Source: Caprella mutica (lineage: Eukaryota; Arthropoda; Malacostraca; Amphipoda; Caprellidae). Taken from it: 64,000 nt of DNA. The notes under the pieces are model-generated. The model was not told the origin of the DNA, made no database searches, and saw only the letters and a list, made by a program, of their open reading frames with translations. Of the stretch, positions 14,748 to 25,594 are shown one piece after another (position 1 is the first letter of the stretch; each line of letters begins with the position of its first letter). The stretch spans positions 1 through 64,000 of the forward strand of contig CANNZV010001162.1 of assembly GCA_947561585.1 (NCBI GenBank). The letters run 5' to 3'. The position numbers and the translations under genes were made by a program.

Positions 14748-17099
14748 GTGCAATCTGAATGTCAAACATATGCAAAACCAATGAATAAATTATTTTTCTA
14801 TCAGCCATGTGTCAGAAAGAGTCTCTCTATAACAAAATTTTGTGGGAAAAAACGTTCATCACTCTCATTACTGAATTCGGAACCAAATATATTAAGAGCG
14901 CTCAGGCTATTTTGGTTGGTGTCCAGCCGAACCTGGAGAAGTTGAACAAGTATTCCCGTACCTTTTGTGAATTGGTATCGTTTCAAAACCTTGTCTATCA
15001 AAAGACTACTAAATTTTGCGGTTTTTCGAAACCCTCTAAACTTTATAAAAAATGGAAACCTCTGTAACCACCTATGGATTTTCCATGATCAGCAGTTTGT
15101 GTGAGATAGATGTGCAAGTTCGTCATACATAAGCCACGTGACGCAAGAGAGGTGACATATTTCCCCCTCGATTTTATACTTTTTCAATGTTCCATATGTA
15201 CTCTTTTTTCAATCAAATAGGAGAGTACAATGAAACATTACAAAGAAAAACACAATTCCAGAAGACACATGTAGGACAATAGTACAATAAGTGTAACTTT
15301 AGTTACCCATTTCTCAATTATTGCATTGTGCAATCTGAATGTCAAACATATGCAAAACCAATGAATAAATTATTTTTCTATCAGCCATGTGTCAGAAAGA
15401 GTCTCTCTATAACAAAATTTTGTGGGAAAAAACGTTCATCACTCTCATTACTGAATTCGGAACCAAATATATTAAGAGCGCTCAGGCTATTTTGGTTGGT
15501 GTCCAGCCGAACCTGGAGAAGTTGATCAAGTATTCCCGTACCTTTTGTGAATTGGTATCGTATCAAAACCTTGTCTATCAAAAGACTACTAAATTTTGCG
15601 GTTTTTCGAAACCCTCTAAACTTTATAAAAAATGGAAACCTCTGTAACCAACTATGGATTTTCCATGATCAGCAGTTTGTGTGAGATAGATGTGCAAGTT
15701 CGTCATACATAAGCCACGTGACGCAAGAGAGGTGACATATTTCCCCCTCGATTTTATACTTTTTCAATGTTCCATATGTACTCTTTTTTCAATCAAATAG
15801 GAGAGTACAATGAAACATTACAAAGAAAAACACAATTCCAGAAGACACATGTAGGACAATAGTACAATAAGTGTAACTTTAGTTACCCATTTCTCAATTA
15901 TTGCATTGTGCAATCTGAATGTCAAACATATGCAAAACCAATGAATAAATTATTTTTCTATCAGCCATGTGTCAGAAAGAGTCTCTCTATAACAAAATTT
16001 TGTGGGAAAAAACGTTCATCACTCTCATTACTGAATTCGGAACCAAATATATTAAGAGCGCTCAGGCTATTTTGGTTGGTGTCCAGCCGAACCTGGAGAA
16101 GTTGAACAAGTATTCCCGTACCTTTTGTGAATTGGTATCGTATCAAAACCTTGTCTATCAAAAGACTACTAAATTTTGCGGTTTTTCGAAACCCTCTAAA
16201 CTTTATAAAAAATGGAAACCTCTGTAACCACCTATGGATTTTCCATGATCAGCAGTTTGTGTGAGATAGATGTGCAAGTTCGTCATACATAAGCCACGTG
16301 ACGCAAGAGAGGTGACATATTTCCCCCTCGATTTTATACTTTTTCAATGTTCCATATGTACTCTTTTTTCAATCAAATAGGAGAGTACAATGAAACATTA
16401 CAAAGAAAAACACAATTCCAGAAGACACATGTAGGACAATAGTACAATAAGTGTAACTTTAGTTACCCATTTCTCAATTATTGCATTGTGCAATCTGAAT
16501 GTCAAACATATGCAAAACCAATGAATAAATTATTTTTCTATCAGCCATGTGTCAGAAAGAGTCTCTCTATAACAAAATTTTGTGGGAAAAAACGTTCATC
16601 ACTCTCATTACTGAATTCGGAACCAAATATATTAAGAGCGCTCAGGCTATTTTGGTTGGTGTCCAGCCGAACCTGGAGAAGTTGATCAAGTATTCCCGTA
16701 CCTTTTGTGAATTGGTATCGTATCAAAACCTTGTCTATCAAAAGACTACTAAATTTTGCGGTTTTTCGAAACCCTCTAAACTTTATAAAAAATGGAAACC
16801 TCTGTAACCAACTATGGATTTTCCATGATCAGCAGTTTGTGTGAGATAGATGTGCAAGTTCGTCATACATAAGCCACGTGACGCAAGAGAGGTGACATAT
16901 TTCCCCCTCGATTTTATACTTTTTCAATGTTCCATATGTACTCTTTTTTTTCAATCAAATAGGAGAGTACAATGAAACATTACAAAGAAAAACACAATTC
17001 CAGAAGACACATGTAGGACAATAGTACAATAAGTGTAACTTTAGTTACCCATTTCTCAATTATTGCATTGTGCAATCTGAATGTCAAACATATGCAAAA
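14748..17099. repeat. Two-unit (1160-bp) higher-order repeat in the satellite
   Basis: Units at 15328 and 16488 share two private changes, gttgatcaag instead of gttgaacaag and accaactatgg instead of accacctatgg. Units at 14748 and 15908 lack them. Alternation every second unit shows a recent duplication of a 1160-bp pair. Confidence 0.8.
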
Positions 17100-18020
17100 C
17101 CCAATGTTCCATATGTACTCTTTTTTCAATCAAATAGGAGAGTACAATGAAACATTACAAAGAAAAACACAATTCCAGAAGACACATGTAGGACAATAGT
17201 ACAATAAGTGTAACTTTAGTTACCCATTTCTCAATTATTGCATTGTGCAATCTGAATGTCAAACATATGCAAAACCAATGAATAAATTATTTTTCTATCA
17301 GCCATGTGTCAGAAAGAGTCTCTCTATAACAAAATTTTGTGGGAAAAAACGTTCATCACTCTCATTACTGAATTCGGAACCAAATATATTAAGAGCGCTC
17401 AGGCTATTTTGGTTGGTGTCCAGCCGAACCTGGAGAAGTTGAACAAGTATTCCCGTACCTTTTGTGAATTGGTATCGTATCAAAACCTTGTCTATCAAAA
17501 GACTACTAAATTTTGCGGTTTTCGAAACCCTCTAAACTTTATAAAAAATGGAAACCTCTGTAACCACCTATGGATTTTCCATGATCAGCAGTTTGTGTGA
17601 GATAGATGTGCAAGTTCGTCATACATAAGCCACGTGACGCATGAGAGGTGACATATTTCCCCCTCGATTTTATACTTTTTCAATGTTCCATATGTACTCT
17701 TTTTTCAATCAAATAGGAGAGTACAATGAAACATTACAAAGAAAAACACAATTCCAGAAGACACATGTAGGACAATAGTACAATAAGTGTAACTTTAGTT
17801 ACCCATTTCTCAATTATTGCATTGTGCAATCTGAATGTCAAACATATGCAAAACCAATGAATAAATTATTTTTCTATCAGCCATGTGTCAGAAAGAGTCT
17901 CTCTATAACAAAATTTTGTGGGAAAAAACGTTCATCACTCTCATTACTGAATTCGGAACCAAATATATTAAGAGCGCTCAGGCTATTTTGGTTGGTGTCC
18001 AGCCGAACCTGGAGAAGTTG

Positions 18021-18249
18021 AGACGACAGAGACATCACTTGAGTAAATCCTATGGTGTAGCTAAGACTTTGCAATTGCTTGTTGAACGCATTAACCGTTG
18101 ACAGCACAATCTTGGTCTTCTACTTCACTGTCTCTGATTGCCTTGTATTGCTAGCTTGCTATTGGCTAAATTCACTGCCAAGCCCTAATTTTTTGTATAA
18201 TTTATACAATTAATTAGCTGGCCATTGCACTCTGATGCATTGCTAAGCA
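18021..18249. other. Unique junction sequence between satellite and retrotransposon
   Basis: Moderately AT-rich sequence with no recognised gene. It begins abruptly inside a satellite unit and ends where a GC-rich leader starts. Contains a palindromic tgtataatttataca at about 18196. I see nothing else in it. Confidence 0.5.
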
Positions 18250-18718
18250 CCACTGCGGGGCTCTGAGCTAATGGGGGGATTAGGCGCCTTTTCCCTTCTT
18301 GACTCTATCCCTTTCCGTCGTGTGGCTTCAGCCGGGGGGTGTGGGAAGACTCTCATCCTTGTGATGGGAGGACCACCCGCGCCTAGCGTCATCCTTTGGC
18401 GTTGTGGGCCTCTGGATGTCCCAACCTCGGTGTCACATGATGGCATTAATTAGATTTGCCACTTATTAGGTAGGAGAAAAATTTAAAAAACCCAAAAAAA
18501 TTAATTAGGGTTTCATCTCTTGCTATTAGACTATTTTCTGTCCTCCTTCTTTCATAATTTTGTAAATATATTTCTTCTCCTACTATTTTCTATAAAGGCC
18601 CTGTCTTTCCCCCGCTCAGGGTCCCGTACTTGAATAAACAAGTCAATTTCGTCAGCACCAGCACTTAGTTGCTGTGCTTTATTTAGGTATTATATAGTTG
18701 TTTAGTTTTAGGTTAGGT

Positions 18719-20314
18719 ATGTTAGGATCACATAACAGAGGCCCTTATGGTCCCTCCCCCTTCACACCCCCCAATAGGAAAAACTTTAAAATACTTCTTA
18801 GAAAAATCAACCCCAACACCCCCACAACCCATGAACAAATTTTCCGCGTCACCTGCAAAGAAATAGATACCCCCCTTACCAGAATCAACGACACCCACAA
18901 CGGATTTTATGCCATCACAGACAAACAGGAACATATAGATAAACTTCTCACCCCTAAATCCATCAAATCCCTCCAAAAAATTAACCTCGAACCCTCCATT
19001 CCCCCTGAACTGCGAGCCAAGAGGTCTGTGTTTCTCAGGCAGTTAGACCACTCTGTAGGCAGTCGTCCTGCTGACCAACTAAAAGTGGAAATAGAGAGAA
19101 ACCACCCTTGGCTCCAGGTCAGGGAGGTCATCAAGATAAAGCAGTACACACACGTTTTAAAATTAGAACTCAACGATACAGCAATGGCAAATAGGATAAT
19201 AGAAGAAGGACTACTACTTTTTAACACTAGAATTTCCCCCTACCAATGTCAATTAGAAAAATTCACCCATATTCTTATATGCTACAAATGCTATAAATTC
19301 AACTCCCATCCCACCAAAGACTGCACTTCCACAACAATAGTTTGCTCGGAGTGTGCCGCACAAGGACACTCCCACAGAGAATGCACTTCACCACAAAAAT
19401 CATGTCTCAATTGCCACCAACCCCATAAAACTCTCTCATCCGGATGTCCCTACAGAAAATCAACCATAAAACAAATAGAAACAGAAACTCAACAACAAAA
19501 TAAAGTCACAGAACATGCAACCTACGCCAAAATAGTTAAGACAACAGTCGAAAAAACCTCACCAAAACAAATCAATTTATCTTCTAATATGGACATTAAA
19601 CTAATAGCACTAATTCTTGAAGCCCATATTGCAACACTGACAGGAAAAAAGAGATTCGGAGATACACTTTCCGAATCTCTAAAATTAAACTACAATATAG
19701 ATGCAAAATTCCCCGACCGCGACTCTCAGGAAATACTAAACTTATATTTTGACAAAACAGACGACACGACAGAATCAGAAAAACCAATGGAAACTGAACA
19801 TAAACTCACAACAGACTCAGACGACGGACCTCCAACAAAACAAAAAACTAAGAAAACAAAAAAGAGACAAAGAACAACTCCCACAAACCTTGAACAACCA
19901 CCACCACAAAAACAAAGGACTACCACTGAAGAGACAGACAGATCCCGCAATAGACAAAGATCACAATCCAATGCATCCTCCATAAACCCAAGACTTAGAT
20001 CAACCTCAATCACGTCACACAAACTTAACGCAATACATCAAACCAATGCAAAACCTGACGAGACTTATTACATCTACGTTGACGCCACAGCCAATAATTC
20101 AATCATAGACGTAAATACATCAGACGAAGACATTTATAAATTATTAACACAAGGCAAAATTAAAATAGGAGTAGTGGACAGAGCATACCCGACTATACTG
20201 GTCAAAGAACTTAAAATTAACAAAGGGACGACTTTTTACAGACACGACACTATACAAATACTAGAACACAACGAATTTAAAACACGGACAAGCATTTTCT
20301 ACCTCAACTTTTAA
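18719..20314 (+). CDS. Gag-like ORF1 protein with three zinc knuckles
   Basis: This 531-residue open frame should encode the RNA-binding protein of the retrotransposon particle. I start it at the ATG at 18719 because the frame upstream has only a TTG. A conserved N-terminal half is followed by three Cys-His knuckles: residues about 188-202 (CYKCYKFNSHPTKDC), 209-222 (CSECAAQGHSHREC) and 229-244 (CLNCHQPH with a later Cys). Spacing is close to CX2CX4HX4C, as in gag proteins of insect non-LTR elements. The C-terminal third is Gln/Thr-rich with a lysine-rich stretch near residue 380, plausibly a nuclear localisation or RNA-binding segment. No stop or frameshift is seen, in contrast to ORF2. The stop codon overlaps the ORF2 start. 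Confidence 0.85.
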   Translation: MLGSHNRGPYGPSPFTPPNRKNFKILLRKINPNTPTTHEQIFRVTCKEIDTPLTRINDTHNGFYAITDKQEHIDKLLTPKSIKSLQKINLEPSIPPELRAKRSVFLRQLDHSVGSRPADQLKVEIERNHPWLQVREVIKIKQYTHVLKLELNDTAMANRIIEEGLLLFNTRISPYQCQLEKFTHILICYKCYKFNSHPTKDCTSTTIVCSECAAQGHSHRECTSPQKSCLNCHQPHKTLSSGCPYRKSTIKQIETETQQQNKVTEHATYAKIVKTTVEKTSPKQINLSSNMDIKLIALILEAHIATLTGKKRFGDTLSESLKLNYNIDAKFPDRDSQEILNLYFDKTDDTTESEKPMETEHKLTTDSDDGPPTKQKTKKTKKRQRTTPTNLEQPPPQKQRTTTEETDRSRNRQRSQSNASSINPRLRSTSITSHKLNAIHQTNAKPDETYYIYVDATANNSIIDVNTSDEDIYKLLTQGKIKIGVVDRAYPTILVKELKINKGTTFYRHDTIQILEHNEFKTRTSIFYLNF

Positions 20315-20316
20315 TG
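20312..20316 (+). promoter_or_regulatory. TAATG stop/start overlap coupling ORF1 to ORF2
   Basis: The ORF1 stop TAA (20312-20314) shares its last A with the ORF2 ATG (20314-20316). The same UAAUG arrangement is known to couple translation of the two ORFs in the Bombyx retrotransposon SART1. Coupling here is an inference from the layout. Confidence 0.7.
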
Positions 20317-23054
20317 AACAATAGACCTAACATTTACAACTTAACAATAGTACAGCACAATGTCAGAAACTGGACCAGCAACAAATTCGCACTTTCGAAC
20401 ATATACAATAGTTTAAACCCAGACATTATCCTCATCAACGAACATTCCATCACATCAGGCAATAGTTTTAAAATTTTCAATTACAATACAATATTCAGTA
20501 ACAAAAAGGACGAAAACAATAGCGGAGCAGCAATAGCAATCAGAAAAGACATTACTTACAGACTTCACGACAATTTCTACACAGACCTACTAGCAATTAC
20601 AATAGAGACAATACAAGGAAACATTACAATAGCGACAACAAACAACCCACCAAGAGACGACTACTTAAATTACATAGACTTTCATACACTACTTCACGAC
20701 AACAAACCTACAATTATTTTAGCAGACTTAAATGCACGACATACACGACTTAACCACAGAAATACTAACCACACAGGCAAACAATTACTTAAAATTATTA
20801 ACAAATACAATTTAACTAACCACGGACCAGAATTTCCCACATTCATAGGACCCTCAGGCAAAGGCACCCCAGACATTGTTTTAACCAATAGTTCATTTCA
20901 CTACAACCTCCATCTTGCCCCAGGCCCCCTAACCCCCTCAGATCATATCCCCATCATAGCAAAAATTTCAACTTCCACTTATACAATACCCTATAAAACC
21001 AAGACACCAATTCCATAAAACAGACTGGGACACTTACAAATCAATACTAACTAATTTCAATTTAAACTTAAAAGACAATGCAAACACCAACGACATAGAC
21101 GACTACATCAATAAATGGACAGACGCAATTACCGACGCCACAAATCTAACTACACCTACAATATACCAGAGAGCCATCCCCGGCGTACGTGCCGATAATA
21201 CAATACTACAATTGCAAGCTGACTACAATAGACTATTAGGAGACATAACTACTAATGGACCTTCACTAGACAAATATAGACATATGCATAGACTACAACA
21301 AACATTACAACAAGTATATAGGGACAAACAGGGAACGACATGGGAACAAATTATTAATGACTTGGACTTAGAAAATGACCCAAATAAATTCTGGAAAACC
21401 ATTAAAAGACTACAAGGTAACAACAAGCAAACAGCACCATATTTAACAGACGACAACGGCAACCAATACCACACAAAAATAGAAAAAGAACAACAATTTA
21501 GACGACACTTTTCACAATTATTTACGGACGACGGGGAACTAGACAACGACTTCACAGACGAAATAGACGATCACATGAACACAATAGAAAACATATTAAC
21601 TCCATTCGACACTGCTGACATCAATAGACTCCGACCATCCTTTCCAATAGTCACCCTAAAAGAATATACCGACACACTCAAAACTTTTAAAAACAAAGCA
21701 CCTGGACCGAGCAACATTAACATTAAACAACTACAAAACCTACCACCTAACATGACCAACATACTTATCAACATTTTTAACCTATCCCTATCAATGGGTT
21801 ATTTCCCAAAACCATTCAAATATGCAAGAGTTATCCTAATCCCCAAATCCAATTTAAACCAAAATAGTACAAAAAATTTCAGACCAATATCCCTATTGGA
21901 CATTCCAAGGTAAAATTCTAGATAAAATAATAAACAAAAGACTAAATATTAAACTACAAACATTAGGGAAAATTAATAATAGACAGCATGGACTTAGGGC
22001 AAATAGGGGAACTCACACAGCTTTAGCGACATTAAATGAAACAATATCTAGGGACATTAGGTTAGGGAAGAAAATAGACTTAGTTTTTAGGGACATTGCC
22101 AAGGCCTTTGACAAGGTCTGGCACAATGGACTCAAATTTAAACTGACTTTACTAGGACTTGACGACTGTATGACAAAGACGCTATGCAATTATCTTGACG
22201 ACAGACATGTCTCAATAAGAATAGACAACCACATAGGACCCAAATTTCCACTGAAGACAGGCGTTCCGCAAGGAGCCTGTCTTTCTCCAACACTCTATAG
22301 TTTCTACACACATGACATACCCGATCCAATACCTAAGACTGACTACATTTTATTTGCTGACGACGTGACACAAATTATTTCGACAAAAGGAAACCCAAAG
22401 AAAATAGCAAAACTTACAGAACAGGCCATACGACAATTAAATGACTACGAAAAAGACTGGAAAATTAGGACTCATGTATGTAAATTTAGCTTAGTTAATA
22501 TAGGTAGGATTAATACAGAAATAGTTGACATAGGGGGCACAATAATACCATACAAAGGGGAAGGTAAAGTTTTAGGTCTCACAATTAATAGATTAGGTTT
22601 TAGTCCACAGATATCTCAACGTAAAGCAATAGCACACAGTAGACTTAACAAACTATACAGATTCAAAAACCTCAACCAAAAGACCAAGAAATATTTATAT
22701 ACAGCAACAGTCCGATCTGCCCTCCTCTACCCTACCATTCCCCTTCACACTGTCTCAAAAGCACAACTACTAAAATTACAAAGAATTCAGAACAAAGCCA
22801 CTCGATTCATAACAGGCAATAGTTTAATAGACAGAATTTCATCCGAAACACTCCATCAACAAACAAACTTAGACTCCATCAACGTCCACCTACATAGACT
22901 AGCAAACAACATCTGGAACAAGATGAAAATTGAAAATCCAACACTTTACAATACTATACCAAGTCAAACTATTCACTTACACAATAGAAAAGCATATTTT
23001 CCAAGCAGCCAAATAATAGCCATGTCACATGAACCCCCGCCAATTTACTCCTAA
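20314..23054 (+). pseudogene. ORF2: APE endonuclease and reverse transcriptase, two frameshifts
   Basis: This would be the replication protein: endonuclease nicks the target and RT primes on it. Endonuclease (20314 to about 21000) shows HNVRNW, a Glu in INEHS, DLNARH and SDHIPI. RT (about 21600-22700) shows FRPISLL, motif A IAKAFDKVWH (22096-22125), motif B GVPQGACLSP and motif C FADDV. The tail has a RSALLYPTIPLHT stretch like the connection region of Jockey/CR1-type proteins. The frame changes near 21010 and again at about 21909, where an extra A follows LLDIP. The catalytic Asp pair is kept, so inactivation looks recent. It begins at the TAATG overlap with gag. Confidence 0.85.
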
Positions 23055-23103
23055 TTTAAAAGCAACAAATACTAAATTTTAAAAACTACGCAGCTCCCAA
23101 TAC

Positions 23104-23146
23104 CCGAATGTGGCGAAGAGGACGGGAACTCAGTACCCACATTCGG
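23104..23146 (+). other. 3' UTR hairpin 1 of the non-LTR element
   Basis: CCGAATGTGG (23104-23113) and CCACATTCGG (23137-23146) form a perfect 10-bp stem with a 23-nt loop, 50 bp after the ORF2 stop. It could be the RNA structure recognised by the element's RT. Confidence 0.7.
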
Positions 23147-23195
23147 CGGAAGAGAACCACCAAGTTTTTTGCGCTTTTAAACGTACTACATTTTT

Positions 23196-23212
23196 ATTGT
23201 GGTTACCACAAT
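23196..23212 (+). other. 3' UTR hairpin 2
   Basis: ATTGTGG and CCACAAT flank TTA, a perfect 7-bp stem. It lies 24 bp before the start of copy 2. Confidence 0.6.
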
Positions 23213-23236
23213 GTAAATATTCAAATATTCAATATA

Positions 23237-23262
23237 GGTTGGGACCTCTGGATGTCCCAACC
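23237..23262 (+). other. Leader hairpin of copy 2
   Basis: GGTTGGGAC and GTCCCAACC flank CTCTGGAT, a perfect 9-bp stem. Copy 1 has only part of it (GTTGTGGGCC at 18401). Confidence 0.7.
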
Positions 23263-23516
23263 TCGGTGTCACATGATGGCATTAATTAGATTTGCCACTT
23301 ATTAGGTAGGAGAAAAAATTTTAAAACCCAAAAAAAATTAATTAGGGTTTCGTCTCTTGCTATTAGACTATTTTCTGTCCTTCTTTCATAATTTTGTAAA
23401 TATATTTCTTCTCCTACTATTTTCTATATGAATAAACAAGTCAATTGCGGCAGCACCAGCACTTAGATGTTGTGCTTTATTTAAGTATTACACAGTTGTT
23501 TAAATTTAGGTTACGT

Positions 23517-24557
23517 ATGTTAGGATCACATAACAGAGGCCCTTATGGTCCCTCCCCCTTCACACACCCCAATAGGAAAAACTTCAAAATACTTCTTCGA
23601 AAAATCAACCTCAACAGGACAACCCAGCAGGACAACCCATGAACAAATTTTCCGCGTCACCTGCAAAGAAATAGATACCCCCCTTACTATAGAATCAATG
23701 ACACCCACAACGGATTTTATGCCATCACAGACAAACAGGAACACATAGATAAACTTCTCACCCCCAAATCCATCAAATCCCTCCAAAAAATTAACCTCTA
23801 ACCCTCCATTCCCCCTGAACTGCGAGCCAAGAGGTCTGTGTTTCTCAGGCAGTTAGACCACTCTGTAGGCAGTTGTCCTGCTGACCAACTAAAAGTGGAA
23901 ATAGAGATAAATCACCCTTGGCTTCAGGTCAGGGAGGTCATCAAAATCAAGCAATATACTCATGTTTTAAAATTAGAACTTAACGATACAGCAATGGCAA
24001 ATAGAATACTAGACGAAGGACTATTACTTTTTAACACTAGAATTTCCCCCTACCAATGTCAATTAGAAAAATTCACTCATATTCTTATATGCTACAAACG
24101 CTATAAATTCAACTCCCATCCCACCAAAGACTGCACTTCCACCACAATAGTTTGCTCGGAGTGTGCCGCACAAGGACACTCCCAAAGAGAATGCACTTCA
24201 CCACAAAAATCCTTTCTCAATTGCCATCAACCCCCAAAAACTCTCTCATCTGGATGCCCCTATAGAAAATCAACCATTAAACAAATAGAAACAGAAACAC
24301 AACAACAACAAAATATTACAGAACATGCAACCTACGCCAAAACAGTAATGACAACAGTCGAAAAAACCGCACCAAAACAAATCAATTTATCATCAAATAT
24401 GGAAATAAAAATAATAGCACTAATTCTTGAAGCCCATATTGCAACAATGATAGGCAAGAAGACATTCGGAGATACACTTTCCGAATCTCTAAAATTAAAT
24501 TACAACATAGATGCAAAATTCCTCGACCGTGACTCTCAGGAAATACTTAACTTATAT
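23517..24557 (+). pseudogene. Gag pseudogene of copy 2
   Basis: This is homologous to the gag at 18719 but broken. The CCAACACCCCC region is replaced by a duplicated GGACAACCCAGCA stretch, CTTACCAG became CTTACTATAG (frameshift), and CTCGAA became CTCTAA (stop at about 23800). The downstream frame is open from 23838. Zinc-knuckle cysteines are lost at two places (CYKRYK and KSFLNC), so even that part would not bind metal normally. Confidence 0.85.
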
Positions 24558-24599
24558 TGATCGTGTGAAGTCGCCTTTGGAGCATTGGAGGAGGGGCAC

Positions 24600-24980
24600 G
24601 GGTGTAGGTCATAAGCCCCCCCGGTCAAGAGCCCCCCTAGGTCATGAGCCCCTCCTGTCACGAGCCCCCCTGTTTTTAAATCCTTATTTACCTATATTAT
24701 TTAATCCTCATTGTCACTTTTGTAGTTCATTACTGATTAGACATAAAATATATGTATAACCCCCCTGCCAGGTCATTAAACAGTCATAAAGTGTGCATTA
24801 CAACAAACTAGCGGATACAACAAACTACATTAGCAACTCTCAGTTATTTCTATCTAAGTAGTTTTTTCATTTAACTAGGTAAATAAGGATTTAAAAAACA
24901 GGGAGAGGGGGGGCTCGTGACCGGGGGGGGCTTAAGACCTAGGGGGGCTCATGACCGGAAGGGGCTCTTGACCGTACCCC
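24600..24980. mobile_element. Minisatellite-ended foldback element, GAGCCCCC family, copy 1
   Basis: This 381-bp element has ends GGGTGTAGGTCATAAGCCC and, inverted, GGGGTACGGTCAAGAGCC. From each end the phrase GGTCATGAGCCCCCC is repeated inward 4-5 times, in opposite orientations. The core starts AAATCCTTATTTACCT and ends with its complement, so it also folds back. It is flanked by GAGGGGCAC (24591-24599) and GAAGGGCAC (24981-24989), a 9-bp duplication with one mismatch. No coding capacity. Confidence 0.85.
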
Positions 24981-24989
24981 GAAGGGCAC

Positions 24990-25594
24990 ACAACCCCATT
25001 GCACCGAGTGGCAGGGGTGCATTGGGGAAAGACACGTTTTTGGTGCCACTTTTTGTCACCACTTTTCCTTGCAAGGCATGCTACCTCCATACCTATATAT
25101 ACTCAGTGATTTTTCACACTATTCTGATATCACACATATATTTACAGATGATGCTTATGTTATTAAATAAAAAGTGTTTTCCTTTCTATTATTGAAGAAA
25201 TTAACAATATTATTAACCATATATACGTATAATATTCAAATAATTCACCGTTTGTTCTATTTTAATAACACATTAAAAACATTTCTGGATCGACGTGACG
25301 CTACACTCATTGCAGGGTGTTTTGATGTGTGTTGAGGAACCTGCTTGCGAGCATACCTGTTAAGTTATTATGTCATGGGTGGGACCGACAGGCTTTCTAC
25401 GATCGAAAATCTTTTTACCGTAGATCGACATGTATTTTACCCAAGAATGGTCCATGATTACCCTAGAAAAAAAAAAAAATAATTACAGTTAGTGTTTAAT
25501 AATACTATTGACTTGGTATTTAATTAAGACACATTGAGAGCTTTTTCAAAGATTTTTTATAAATAATTCATGAATAAATTACCTTTATTATGAA
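24990..25594. other. Intergenic, no recognised gene
   Basis: The part at 24990-25090 is GC-richer with a GCACCGAGTGGCAGGGGTGC imperfect dyad. The rest is AT-rich with an A-run at about 25466. I recognise no family. Confidence 0.4.

Larger units (their letters stand above)
1..18020. repeat. Tandem satellite array, about 580-bp unit
   Basis: A landmark, GTGCAATCTGAATGTC, recurs 28 times: 352, 931, 1767, 2347, 2926, 3762, 4342, 5097, 5852, 6432, 7012, 7767, 8521, 9100, 9678, 10258, 10837, 11673, 12254, 12834, 13414, 14168, 14748, 15328, 15908, 16488, 17245, 17824. Spacing is 578-581 bp for the plain unit, about 755 bp or about 836 bp for two unit types with internal duplications. Units differ by few substitutions. 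The array begins mid-unit at base 1, so it continues to the left, and stops mid-unit after GGAGAAGTTGA at 18020. Short frames of 65-98 codons recur on both strands, but a one-base deletion in the 7767 and 8521 units shifts them without consequence, so they are not read as genes. Confidence 0.97.
18250..23236 (+). mobile_element. Non-LTR retrotransposon, copy 1 (nearly complete)
   Basis: The element carries a GC-rich leader (about 18250-18440), a gag-like ORF1, an ORF2 with APE-type endonuclease and reverse transcriptase, and a structured 3' region. Homology to copy 2 starts at about 18401, so the leader upstream of that may belong either to the element or to the target. ORF2 lacks any recognisable RNase H. 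The motifs fit the Jockey/CR1/R1-like group of APE elements, but I cannot fix the clade. There is no obvious poly(A) tail; the 3' end is placed where copy 2 begins. Confidence 0.85.
23237..24557 (+). mobile_element. Non-LTR retrotransposon copy 2, 3'-truncated
   Basis: It is homologous to copy 1 with an offset of about 4836 bp, from the leader hairpin to the middle of gag. It begins immediately after the 3' region of copy 1, in the same orientation. It lacks about 35 bp of the copy-1 leader (the CCCCCGCTCAGGGTCCC stretch). Homology ends at about 24557, after CTTATATT. Since non-LTR copies normally lose the 5' end, loss of the 3' part suggests a later deletion or rearrangement. Confidence 0.85.

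Noticed and set aside
1..18020. Telomeric repeats or rDNA
   Set aside because: No TTAGG-type arrays and no recognisable rRNA segment were seen; the unit is a long satellite.
352..18101. Recurrent 65-98-codon frames on both strands of the satellite as genes
   Set aside because: They recur only because the unit recurs; overlapping frames on both strands are equally open, several begin at non-ATG codons, and indels in some units shift them without any sign of constraint.
18243..18453. GC-rich frames of 60-67 codons on both strands
   Set aside because: They lie in the leader of the non-LTR element, overlap each other on opposite strands and show no motif.
18698..18718. Earlier start of gag at 18698
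   Set aside because: The codon there is TTG; the first ATG in frame is at 18719, and copy 2 has its ATG at the equivalent place (23517).
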